A program made the position numbers and the translations under genes. From contig JAJYAS010000104.1 of NCBI GenBank assembly GCA_021779415.1, forward strand, positions 1-8,869: a stretch of 8,869 nucleotides of DNA, written 5' to 3'. The stretch comes from Bacillota bacterium (GTDB lineage: Bacteria; Bacillota_B; Desulfitobacteriia; Desulfitobacteriales; Desulfitobacteriaceae). Shown here one piece after another: positions 1 to 6,632 of this stretch. Under the pieces are notes generated by a model that did not search any database, had not been told where the DNA came from, and worked only from the letters and a program-made list of their open reading frames with translations. The first letter of the stretch is position 1. Every line of letters begins with the position of its first letter.

Positions 1-766
1 GTTTAAGACGACCAAAGGGCGCCTGCAATCTCCATTCCCCATCCTTTTCCATATGGAAAAAACCGGCTTCTAGGTAAAGAATTTCCATGGCCATTTCTCC
101 AGCTTCTGCCAACAGCTGACCTTCTGACACTGCCTTAACCAATATTTCTGTTCCCCGCAGGAGCAAAGACAAAGCCTGTTCGCGCTCAAGGGCCGCAAGA
201 CGTAACTGTTGCTCATAAACATTGGAAGAAATCAGAGGCATAAGCTGTTCCAACCAGTAGACACTCTCCTCGTCAAAGGAGGTGGGATCATTACTGAATA
301 GCGTTAACAACCCAAATAATTGACCAAAATGGACGATGGGAACGCATAAAATCCGGCGCACACCAAACTCGCGAAATGCTTCGCTCCAAGCCGAGAAACA
401 ATAACAGTCACAGGAATCGGCCAAATTGTGCTCATTCCCAGTGTCATCAATCTCATGAAGCATCATTTTTGGTTCAACAAAGGCGTTCCCTTCTATTCCT
501 CCCTCTACAAAGTTCCGAAAGTCTGACGGTAAATCATTATGGGTTAGAAACATTTCTTGCTCTTCATTTCTGGCACTGATGGTCAGAGAGTGAAATTTCT
601 TTTCTTGAAATAGCCAAATACCAGCCATCGTAGAATTGAAAAGATCAAGCCCGCGTTGAGTTAAAACTTTAAGTGCGTCTTCTAAATTTTCCTCATGATA
701 AATTTCCTGAAGGAGTCCGAAAATATCTTCCGGTTTCAGGCGCTTACTGTGAGGTTGAAGCTGCAT
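1..766 (-). CDS. GAF-domain sensory/signalling protein, N-terminal part (truncated by window edge)
   Basis: The frame stays open from an ATG at 766-764 to the left edge, giving 255 residues with no stop. A GGGAG ribosome binding site (775-779) sits 8 bases before the ATG. Residues about 25-175 read as one GAF domain: alternating helices and strands ending in the typical RRILCVPIVHFGQLFGLLTL core (137-156). A helical linker rich in Q, L, R and E (about 180-212) leads into what looks like a second GAF domain from about 215 on. GAF domains bind small ligands or sense redox state, and usually sit ahead of an output module such as a histidine kinase, GGDEF, HD-GYP or sigma-54 activator. The output module would lie outside the window, so the role is undecided. 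No membrane segment or signal peptide is seen, so it is probably cytosolic. An unusual CDCYC cluster occurs at 119-123. The gene is divergent from the MFS transporter. Confidence 0.8.
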   Translation of the reverse strand, partial: MQLQPHSKRLKPEDIFGLLQEIYHEENLEDALKVLTQRGLDLFNSTMAGIWLFQEKKFHSLTISARNEEQEMFLTHNDLPSDFRNFVEGGIEGNAFVEPKMMLHEIDDTGNEHNLADSCDCYCFSAWSEAFREFGVRRILCVPIVHFGQLFGLLTLFSNDPTSFDEESVYWLEQLMPLISSNVYEQQLRLAALEREQALSLLLRGTEILVKAVSEGQLLAEAGEMAMEILYLEAGFFHMEKDGEWRLQAPFGRLK

Positions 767-841
767 GGGCCAATCTCCCTTTCATCTTGCGTCTCTTAAG
801 TTACCAATAAAGTTTAAAAAAGCACTATCAAGACATTTTTA

Positions 842-869
842 TTGAATTCAGTCAGTTACCATATATTAT
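842..869 (+). promoter_or_regulatory. Candidate sigma-A promoter for the MFS transporter gene
   Basis: TTGAAT (842-847) and TATTAT (864-869) are spaced by 16 bases on the plus strand. The predicted leader to the ATG at 1045 is about 170 bases, long enough for operator or leader control. The leader holds a short palindrome, ACAC-A-GTGT (around 917-925), but no recognised riboswitch and no clear attenuator hairpin was found in it. The two elements match consensus at four and five of six positions, so this is tentative. Confidence 0.35.
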
Positions 870-894
870 AAGCCCCGTACACTATATAAGGCAA
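865..894 (-). promoter_or_regulatory. Candidate sigma-A promoter for the GAF-domain gene
   Basis: Read on the minus strand, a perfect TATAAT (-10, 870-865) follows TTGCCT (-35, 894-889) with an 18-base spacer. It would give a leader of about 90 bases before the ATG at 766. The -10 overlaps the candidate -10 of the divergent transporter gene. Called from sequence match only. Confidence 0.45.
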
Positions 895-1044
895 CCACAA
901 AAACTGAATCTTAGTACACACAGTGTCAGTGAATTCGTTCAACTTTAGATCAAATTTCTTGCGTTCTGGGCTTTAACCACGTAAACTTAACTATGTATTC
1001 TGAACTAGGAAAATAACCAACTTACATAAACTAAGAGGGGTAAA

Positions 1045-2265
1045 ATGAACGACACTAAGAGTGCCCGTGTTACTGAAAACCAGCGTCGGCCTATCCTATC
1101 AAAAGGCATGCTTTTAATCTTAGCCATCAGTTGTGGAATGTCCGTAGCCAACCTCTATTATAGTCAACCCTTACTTGCTGACATGGCCCAAACCTTCCAC
1201 GTTTCCGCTCGACAAATGGGAACGATCTCGATGCTAACTCAAACTGGTTACGCCCTAGGCCTGTTTTTATTTGTTCCTTTAGGCGACATCAAAGAAAAGA
1301 AACGATTGATCCTGGTCTTGCTTGGCGCGGTCTCTCTCTCCCTGCTAGGCGTAGCCTTTGCGTCGAATCTCACAATGTTAGGAATCGCTAGCTTCGCCGT
1401 CGGAACGACGACCGTCGTCCCCCAAATCATAGTTCCTCTCGCCGCTCAACTAGCGGACGCTAAAGAACAGGGCCGCATCGTAGGAATCGTTATGAGTGGT
1501 TTATTTTTTGGAATCCTTCTTGCTCGAACGGTCAGTGGCATCATTGGCAGCCTCTTGGGATGGCGCGCAATGTATTTTATCGCTTCGGGCATGATGTTGG
1601 TTCTAGCTTTGGTGTTATCACGTTTTCTACCTCTAAGCAGACCCGCCTCACAATTAACCTATCGCCAAACCTTGCGTTCTTTATGGGGATTTATCGCTGA
1701 GCAACCAATATTACGCGAGGCTGCTCTGATGGGCGGACTACTCTTCGGCTCATTTAGTGCCTTTTGGACGACGTTAGCCTTTTTTATTAAGCAACCACCC
1801 TATCATTATGGCGCTGAGGTAGCCGGATTGTTTGGTCTGATCGGTGTCGCAGGCTCCTCATTTGCCCCCTATGCAGGACGATTAGCAGACAAAAAAGGCC
1901 CCCGACTTGTAGTCGGGGTAGCCTCCACTGTCACCCTACTGGCGTTCGCTTGCCTATGGCTATTTGGTAACAACCTTTGGGGTTTAATCATCGGTGTCAT
2001 TTTTCTCGACTTAGGTGTACAAAGTGCCCAAATTTCAAATCAAGCAAGAGTTTATAGTTTGGTCCCTGAGGCCAAGAGTCGACTCAACACAATATATATG
2101 GTCACCTACTTCATCGGAGGAGCACTAGGGTCATACTTAGGTATGACCGCCTGGAGCCTCTGGCAATGGAATGGAGTCTGTCTCGTGGGAAGCCTCATGA
2201 TTTTGTTAAGTTTTATGGTCTGGATAATCGGACGAAAACCTGACTCTACCCCCACCAAATCATAA
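1045..2265 (+). CDS. MFS transporter, YgaY-like efflux permease
   Basis: This 406-residue protein has about twelve hydrophobic helices with a cytoplasmic loop near 196-222 between the two halves, the normal MFS plan and length. Seen motifs include ANLYYSQPLL (35-44) in the first helix, the loop 2-3 motif A variant PLGDIKEKKR (78-87), its echo GRLADKKGPR (278-287) in the second half, and ARVYSLVPEAKSRLNTIYM (334-352), typical of YgaY-like proteins. These are proton-driven exporters of drugs or metabolites in the cytoplasmic membrane; the substrate here cannot be read from sequence. The ATG is preceded by AGAGGGG (1034-1040), rather closely spaced. It is monocistronic as far as seen: the next gene converges on it after about 110 bases. 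The divergent GAF-domain gene could be co-regulated, but nothing proves it. Confidence 0.88.
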   Translation: MNDTKSARVTENQRRPILSKGMLLILAISCGMSVANLYYSQPLLADMAQTFHVSARQMGTISMLTQTGYALGLFLFVPLGDIKEKKRLILVLLGAVSLSLLGVAFASNLTMLGIASFAVGTTTVVPQIIVPLAAQLADAKEQGRIVGIVMSGLFFGILLARTVSGIIGSLLGWRAMYFIASGMMLVLALVLSRFLPLSRPASQLTYRQTLRSLWGFIAEQPILREAALMGGLLFGSFSAFWTTLAFFIKQPPYHYGAEVAGLFGLIGVAGSSFAPYAGRLADKKGPRLVVGVASTVTLLAFACLWLFGNNLWGLIIGVIFLDLGVQSAQISNQARVYSLVPEAKSRLNTIYMVTYFIGGALGSYLGMTAWSLWQWNGVCLVGSLMILLSFMVWIIGRKPDSTPTKS

Positions 2266-2373
2266 ATGCGAGACTCCCACTATATGAAATACAAGAGTCT
2301 TAGCAGTGAAAAATGTTGCAAACGCAAAGTCCTTTCAAAGTGCTTGAAGATAGAATTCCAAAATTCCTAATCC

Positions 2374-2796
2374 CTAGTGAACTGTTGAATATCTAAAGCC
2401 CCTATTTTTTGCCATTGTCATAAATGCATCTTGTGTGCAATCAACTATTACTTTAAAGTAAGATAATTCCTTAAAATGGGTATCCGTACACTCCCTTATA
2501 TCCACTAACCATTGAATCCTTTCATTTTTGCAAAAGGTCAGTAACATTGCCAAGTATTCCAGACTCACATTCACTAAACCCATCGGGGTTACACACTCAT
2601 CGTAACAGGTATATATTTTATTGATTACTTGTATTTCCGAATTCTCCGGAACTTCTCCGCCCGTATCGATGAGTTTGGTAATAAGAGTATTATAAATTAA
2701 TTCGTACTCCTCGACTTCAGGCTCACTAAGTTTACATATACCTTTATCTTGACCCGTTACAGTAAATCTTTGAATATGCTCGTCACACTTTTTCAT
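2374..2796 (-). CDS. Cysteine-rich hypothetical protein, 140 residues
   Basis: I do not recognise this protein. The start is set at the ATG 2796-2794 because an excellent AAGGAGG (2810-2804) lies 7 bases upstream; an in-frame ATG at 2820 would put that site inside the gene. The product has 140 residues, no signal peptide and no membrane segment, so it is probably cytosolic. It has seven cysteines (4, 21, 64, 68, 89, 103, 120), including a CYDEC pair at 64-68, which is high for a protein this small. The N-terminal 60 residues are acidic and predicted mostly helical; the second half alternates strands (IQWLVDI, YFKVIVDC) with helices. No CxxC pair or known metal-site signature is seen, so metal or redox binding is only a possibility. 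It stands alone between the MFS gene and ilvBN. No convincing sigma-A promoter was found upstream. Confidence 0.72.
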   Translation of the reverse strand: MKKCDEHIQRFTVTGQDKGICKLSEPEVEEYELIYNTLITKLIDTGGEVPENSEIQVINKIYTCYDECVTPMGLVNVSLEYLAMLLTFCKNERIQWLVDIRECTDTHFKELSYFKVIVDCTQDAFMTMAKNRGFRYSTVH

Positions 2797-3032
2797 TGCA
2801 TAACCTCCTTTAAAAGTCATCCTCGTCAGTGTTCCTTACAATTCACCTTGAATACTCTTCCATATTATTTATTTAGTTCTTCCCTTCCTTACTTTGTAAT
2901 TCTCTTTACTTTAACTTAAGTCAAGATTAGCACTCACTGAGCTCGCTGTATATATCATATCATTATGTTCATTATCTATTTTTCCTATAGTGTTTTCTCA
3001 AAGAAAGGTCAACATTTTGTCGGAAGTGCGCA
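2797..3032. other. Intergenic region between the orphan gene and the ilvN terminator
   Basis: AT-rich stretch with no supported gene. It should hold the promoter of the minus-strand 140-residue protein. A TTGACT (-35-like, minus strand, 2924-2919) is present, but no good -10 lies at the right distance. An 8-base palindrome, ACTTAAGT (2914-2921), overlaps this element and could be an operator half-site; there is nothing further to support it. Confidence 0.4.
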
Positions 3033-3066
3033 GATAACAAAAGACGCGGACACAATTGTCCACGTC
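3033..3066 (-). terminator. Intrinsic terminator of the ilvBN operon
   Basis: On the minus strand, arms 3066-3057 and 3052-3043 form a 10-pair stem with one G-U wobble and a 4-base loop (ATTG). It is followed at once by TTTTGTTAT (3042-3034). It lies about 40 bases past the ilvN stop. The stem carries the G-U only in the minus-strand RNA (an A-C mismatch on the other strand), which fits the assigned direction. Confidence 0.85.
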
Positions 3067-3106
3067 CTAAAAACGTTCTATTCTTACCATTATTTACATT
3101 TAAAGT

Positions 3107-3604
3107 TTACCGATCCTTTGCCGGAATTGGCCCCCGCGAAAGAGCAATCCTACCCGTCCGTGCGATTTCAATAATTCCATGATCCTCTTCGAGGACTTGG
3201 CATAAAGCATCGATCTTTGTTTCATCCCCGGAAAGTTCGATGACCATCGTCTCCCTATTAACATCCACAATACTTGCTCGGAAAATATCCACAATATTAA
3301 TAATATCTGAACGGGTCTCAACGCTCGCTTTGACCTTAATTAACGCTAACTCGCGCTGAATGGACTCAACTGCGGTAAGATCACTAATTTTTATGACATC
3401 CACTAATTTGGACAGCTGGTTAACAACCTGCTCCTGTTCGATCTCATCCCCTTCCACCACAATCGTAATTCGCGTGGTATCCGGTTCCTCCGTATATCCT
3501 GCAGCAATACTTTCAATATTAAACGCTCGGCGACTAATCAGTCCGGAAATATGGGTCAGAACCCCCGGTCTATTTTCTACTAAAACAGCGAGTGTGTGTT
3601 TCAT
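3107..3604 (-). CDS. ilvN: Acetolactate synthase small (regulatory) subunit
   Basis: This 165-residue protein has the usual length for the IlvN/IlvH family. An N-terminal ACT domain (about 3-75) opens with HTLAVLVENRPGVLTHISGL, including the NRPGVL loop where valine binds in this family. The C-terminal IlvN domain (about 82-160) contains RELALIKVKA and the terminal RTGRIALSRG. The subunit binds the catalytic subunit, stimulates it and confers feedback inhibition by valine. The ATG (3604-3602) lies 4 bases after the ilvB stop, and its ribosome binding site, GGGAGG (3618-3613), is inside the ilvB 3' end, so translation is probably coupled. It is the last gene of the operon, with a terminator just downstream. 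I use the symbol ilvN; ilvH is an equally valid name for this family. Confidence 0.96.
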   Translation of the reverse strand: MKHTLAVLVENRPGVLTHISGLISRRAFNIESIAAGYTEEPDTTRITIVVEGDEIEQEQVVNQLSKLVDVIKISDLTAVESIQRELALIKVKASVETRSDIINIVDIFRASIVDVNRETMVIELSGDETKIDALCQVLEEDHGIIEIARTGRIALSRGPIPAKDR

Positions 3605-3608
3605 GCAA

Positions 3609-5297
3609 CTAACCTCCCATAATCATCTGGTCCAAACGTGCCCCCGACGGAACCATAGGCAAGACGTCTACCGTTTCCGGTGTCCGGATATCCACGACGA
3701 CAGGACCTGGCGTAGCCAACGCTTCTTTCAAGACTTTATCAAGTTCCTCCGGTATCGTCACCCTTAACCCAGTCACACCCATAGCCTCCGCCAATTTCAC
3801 AAAATCAGTATTTCCTTTAAGACTGGTATGTGAATAACGTCCACCGTAAAACATCCTTTGCCACTGAGCAACCATACCTAACGTCTGATTATTCAGGATC
3901 AGGATTTTAACCGGAAAATTATAATTCGCAATTGTTGCTAATTCCTGACAGTTCATCATGATTCCGCCATCGCCAGCAAATAAAATCACCGTTCTATCCG
4001 GCAAGCCACATTGCGCTCCCAGAGCAGCAGGAAGACCATACCCCATCGTACCAAGCCCGCCAGAGGTCAGTAACGAAAGCGGATGTCTAAATCCGTAATA
4101 CTGAGCTACCCACATCTGATGTTGTCCGACATCTGTGACAATCACGGCATCACCCTGGGTCAACTCGCTGACTTTTTCTATCACAGTTTGCGGCATCACG
4201 AGCTCAGCGTCACGCTCGTAAGTTAAAGGGTTTTCGCGTTGCCAGCTAAGAACCTTCTCAATCCAGGCTCGAACTTGTTCTTTCAACTCGCCAGAAACGT
4301 CCTTAACCCGTTGCCCAAGAGCAGGTATAGACCATTTCAGGTCTCCAATCACACGCAAATGGGCCAAAACATTTTTGTTAATTTCCGCAGGATCGATGTC
4401 AAAGTGAACAACTTTGGCCTTAGAAGCAAAATCGCTCAAAAGTCCAGTCACACGATCATCAAAGCGAACTCCTATTCCTAGCAACAAGTCACATTCTGTC
4501 GTCGCCATATTGGCTGCATACGTTCCATGCATTCCAACCATGCCCAAAAACTGGGGATGATCATACGGAAGACTCCCCAAACCCATCAAGGTCGAAATGA
4601 CTGGAAACCCCGTCTGATCAACGAGCTGTCTCAAGGCTTCAGCCGAACCCGATAGATTCACCCCACCCCCCATAAAGATTAGTGGTTTGTGAGCGGATCT
4701 TAATTCCTCAAAAACCTGATTGATCGTCTCTAGATTTCCTTCGAATATAGGATGATATCCACGCAACGTCACTTCTGTCGGATAATGATAATCCAGAGAA
4801 GCAGCAAAGACGTCTTTAGCAACATCCACAACCACAGGTCCAGGCCTACCGGTACGTGCAATATAGAAAGCTTCTTTGAGAACTCCCGGTAAATCCTCAA
4901 CCTTCTTCACCAAATAGTTGTGTTTCGTAACAGGAGTCGTGATCCCTCGAATATCTGCCTCTTGAAAGGAATCCCTTCCAATCAGTGGAACTGCTACTTG
5001 ACCCGTAATCGCAACTAGGGGTATGGAATCCATGTAGGCTGTAGCAATACCCGTCACTAAATTGGTTGCCCCAGGCCCGGAAGTAGCAATGACCACTCCG
5101 ACCTTACCCGTTGCCCTAGCATAACCGTCGGCTGCATGAACCGCACCCTGTTCATGTTTGGTAAGAATATGTCTAAACTCTGCAGTATACAAAGCATCAT
5201 AAAGCGTCAACACTGCCCCTCCGGGATAGCCAAAAATTACGTCAACATTTTCATTCTTCAGGGATTCTATAATTGCTTCTGCTCCAGTCATCTTCAA
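3609..5297 (-). CDS. ilvB: Acetolactate synthase large (catalytic) subunit
   Basis: This 562-residue ThDP-, Mg2+- and FAD-dependent enzyme condenses two pyruvates to 2-acetolactate, or pyruvate plus 2-oxobutyrate, the first committed step to valine, leucine and isoleucine. Three domains follow the family order: ThDP-binding N-terminal (1-165; catalytic Glu49 in HEQGA), central FAD domain (about 190-325; VRFDDR at 277-282), and C-terminal ThDP/Mg domain (about 365-545; GDGG at 442-445 to LILNN ending at 470). MVAQWQRMFYGGRYSH (475-490) marks it as acetolactate synthase rather than another ThDP enzyme. Ala102 (GQVA) occupies the site that is Pro in plant enzymes. Start: TTG at 5297-5295 lies 8 bases after GGGAGGG (5312-5306); the ATG two codons later would be 14 bases away, so TTG is preferred. 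Length is normal, and all key residues are present. No ilvC or leu gene is adjacent. Confidence 0.97.
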   Translation of the reverse strand: MKMTGAEAIIESLKNENVDVIFGYPGGAVLTLYDALYTAEFRHILTKHEQGAVHAADGYARATGKVGVVIATSGPGATNLVTGIATAYMDSIPLVAITGQVAVPLIGRDSFQEADIRGITTPVTKHNYLVKKVEDLPGVLKEAFYIARTGRPGPVVVDVAKDVFAASLDYHYPTEVTLRGYHPIFEGNLETINQVFEELRSAHKPLIFMGGGVNLSGSAEALRQLVDQTGFPVISTLMGLGSLPYDHPQFLGMVGMHGTYAANMATTECDLLLGIGVRFDDRVTGLLSDFASKAKVVHFDIDPAEINKNVLAHLRVIGDLKWSIPALGQRVKDVSGELKEQVRAWIEKVLSWQRENPLTYERDAELVMPQTVIEKVSELTQGDAVIVTDVGQHQMWVAQYYGFRHPLSLLTSGGLGTMGYGLPAALGAQCGLPDRTVILFAGDGGIMMNCQELATIANYNFPVKILILNNQTLGMVAQWQRMFYGGRYSHTSLKGNTDFVKLAEAMGVTGLRVTIPEELDKVLKEALATPGPVVVDIRTPETVDVLPMVPSGARLDQMIMGG

Positions 5298-5305
5298 ATT
5301 ATTGA

Positions 5306-5312
5306 CCCTCCC
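5306..5312 (-). promoter_or_regulatory. Ribosome binding site that selects the TTG start of ilvB
   Basis: GGGAGGG on the minus strand, 8 bases before TTG (5297) and 14 before the in-frame ATG (5291). The spacing favours the TTG. A small hairpin with arms GTTCA (5318-5322) and TGAAC (5327-5331) lies just upstream in the mRNA and might modulate access, though it is weak. Confidence 0.6.
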
Positions 5313-5357
5313 TTTCTGTTCACCTCTGAACCGACAGGCTCATAAATGTTTCTCTAT

Positions 5358-5385
5358 ATTATAACAGATTTGAGCTAAATCGAAA
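5358..5385 (-). promoter_or_regulatory. Extended -10 promoter of the ilvBN operon
   Basis: On the minus strand, a perfect TATAAT (5363-5358) is preceded by TG one base away (5366-5365), giving an extended -10. The -35 is weak: TTTCGA (5385-5380) with a 16-base spacer. Transcription would start near 5351, leaving a leader of only about 54 bases. That is too short for a T-box or a classical attenuator, so amino-acid control, if any, would act on the promoter or on the enzyme through IlvN. Confidence 0.7.
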
Positions 5386-5423
5386 TATTCTTTTTTGTAT
5401 AAATGAGTAGCATTTTTTCACTA

Positions 5424-5473
5424 TAGCATAAAGGGAGCCAATCCTCACGGAGAGATTAGTTCCCTTTATGCTA
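5424..5473. repeat. Long intergenic hairpin, copy 1 of a shared-arm element
   Basis: Arms 5424-5436 and 5461-5473 pair perfectly over 13 bases. The stem continues inward through g-t, c-g, one mismatch and AATC/GATT to a loop near 5444-5453. The left arm contains TAAAGGGAGCCAA (5429-5441), which is also found in the hairpin at 8425-8462. Neither side is followed by a clear T run, and the element sits between two divergent genes, where no terminator is needed. It is upstream of the ilvB promoter, so it is not in the ilv leader. It could be in the 5' leader of the plus-strand gene at 5565 if transcription starts before 5424, or it may be a dispersed repeat. Confidence 0.7.
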
Positions 5474-5564
5474 AATAAATATTCCAAATACTTCTAAATA
5501 CTTAGGAACTGATGCACCATACTGTGTACAAACGAAATATTATGTACTAAGGAGGGTGGTCTAA

Positions 5565-6530
5565 ATGTCGGTTCGAGTAATAAACTCTAACGTCGAAACG
5601 GCTCTCTTACCTGAAGAGACGGGTAATGAGGAACTGGATAATATAGTAGAAATTGCCGGATATTCATATGATCCAAAACAAGATATTTTTTATTCTGATA
5701 TGAATCCATGGCAAAGGGGTATCGGATATTGTCGTTTGTATGATGAAGCGGCAGCGCCTTTAGGAATGATTATAGATTGTGAGCCGATTCACTTTGAATA
5801 TAGTGAGAAAAAGTGGATGATTGCCTTATGGAAAGGCCAGTATGATCTGGTAACTGGTTGCGAAATAGGTGTCTATACTGAGGCTCTTGATCTAATGATT
5901 CCCAGCTTCCTTAGTGGTGCTTTTTATCATTGTGCAAGCAATGACGATCTTTTGAGAATGTCCTATACTCTAATGAAGAATAACAAACCCTGCTTTACAC
6001 GAGAAGGGACCCACTGGTGGCTCACAGGTTTTAGGCTGGGAGAGTTTTCCGAACCCTCAGAACTCATGATGGACGTTAAAATTACCTTGAAAAATGAGTC
6101 CATGTGTGAGGCTTTTGTGACCGGTTTAAGAAATGCCGGATACTCTGATAATGAATTTATAATAGAAACAGATAGAACTACAGTAAGTTTTAAATTTGGC
6201 GTGCCGCATACACGACAACCAATTACACGAACTCCAAGAACAGATCAGCTCATTCAAAAAAAAAATAAATTACTATGTCTTAAGTATCAAGAAATTACAG
6301 CAACAACGCCTACTATGAGGGATAAAATTAAAGCGATTGAGGAACAGGCGCCTGAGTTGTATGGGAAAATCATGCGGTTTGGGAAATCTAAAGCATTATT
6401 AGAGGCCTTTGGAACATTATCGCTTGCGATCATTTTAACTGGGTTTTTAACTGGGATGTTAATCTTATCTCGGCAACGTGCTAAACACAAAGAGAATAAT
6501 ATATCAACGGAGTTGGACTTGAAACTCTAA
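5565..6530 (+). CDS. DUF4474-like protein with C-terminal membrane anchor
   Basis: A 321-residue protein of unknown function. The body (about 25-215) resembles the DUF4474 family of Clostridia, recognised by YDPKQDIFYS (35-44), NPWQRGIGYCRLYDEAAAPL (47-66) and the following stretch to WKGQYDLVTGCEIGVY (89-104). This assignment is from memory of the family. Residues about 222-280 are polar and charged, predicted helical. A single hydrophobic helix (about 281-302) and a short basic-then-acidic tail follow. With no N-terminal signal peptide, it looks tail-anchored with the large domain in the cytoplasm. The start is supported by AAGGAGG (5549-5555), 9 bases before the ATG. An A10 tract (6256-6265) lies between the domain and the anchor. 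The gene is alone, divergent from ilvB and convergent with the ade homologue. A weak sigma-G-like promoter is possible upstream. Confidence 0.82.
   Translation: MSVRVINSNVETALLPEETGNEELDNIVEIAGYSYDPKQDIFYSDMNPWQRGIGYCRLYDEAAAPLGMIIDCEPIHFEYSEKKWMIALWKGQYDLVTGCEIGVYTEALDLMIPSFLSGAFYHCASNDDLLRMSYTLMKNNKPCFTREGTHWWLTGFRLGEFSEPSELMMDVKITLKNESMCEAFVTGLRNAGYSDNEFIIETDRTTVSFKFGVPHTRQPITRTPRTDQLIQKKNKLLCLKYQEITATTPTMRDKIKAIEEQAPELYGKIMRFGKSKALLEAFGTLSLAIILTGFLTGMLILSRQRAKHKENNISTELDLKL
6256..6265 (+). repeat. A10 homopolymer inside the DUF4474-like gene
   Basis: Ten consecutive A bases encode part of Gln231-Lys-Lys-Asn. One extra A gives an immediate TAA after three lysines; one fewer A gives about 17 foreign residues, then TGA. 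Either event removes the membrane helix at 281-302 and leaves a soluble protein of about 235-250 residues. Runs of this length are known to allow polymerase or replication slippage in bacteria. Confidence 0.75.
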
Positions 6531-6560
6531 AGAAAGACAATAGTGCCTCTGAACGTCAAA

Positions 6561-6593
6561 ATACCCCCGACAAAGCTAGTTTATCGGGGGTAT
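6561..6593. terminator. Bidirectional intrinsic terminator between converging genes
   Basis: A 10-base perfect stem, ATACCCCCGA (6561-6570) and TCGGGGGTAT (6584-6593), with a 13-base loop. On the minus strand it runs into TATTTTGAC, a good U-rich end for the ade transcript. On the plus strand the tail (CAACTTATTTC) is poorer, but the position 31 bases after the stop of the DUF4474-like gene fits its terminator too. Confidence 0.85.
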
Positions 6594-6632
6594 CAACTTA
6601 TTTCACTCATATTCAATTGGAATTCAAACGAA

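Noticed and set aside
376..579. Plus-strand open frame opposite the GAF-domain gene
   Set aside because: It lies wholly inside a well-supported minus-strand coding region and has no ribosome binding site or family resemblance.
2271..2300. Inverted repeat AGACTC/GAGTCT after the MFS gene, considered as a terminator
   Set aside because: The arms are only 6 bases with an 18-base loop and no T run on either strand; too weak to call.
2965..3174. Plus-strand open frame of 69 codons
   Set aside because: It has no ribosome binding site, runs through the ilvN terminator stem and overlaps the ilvN 3' end on the other strand; composition is not protein-like.
5320..5343. Seven-codon mini-frame (MSLSVQR) in the ilvB leader, considered as a leader peptide
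   Set aside because: It has no ribosome binding site, no run of Leu/Val/Ile codons and no terminator hairpin after it, so classical attenuation is not supported.
5549..5560. GGAGGGTGGTCT, resembling the T-box core
   Set aside because: It lacks the ACC and following bases of the T-box, no specifier stem or terminator is present, and the sequence is explained by the ribosome binding site of the gene at 5565.
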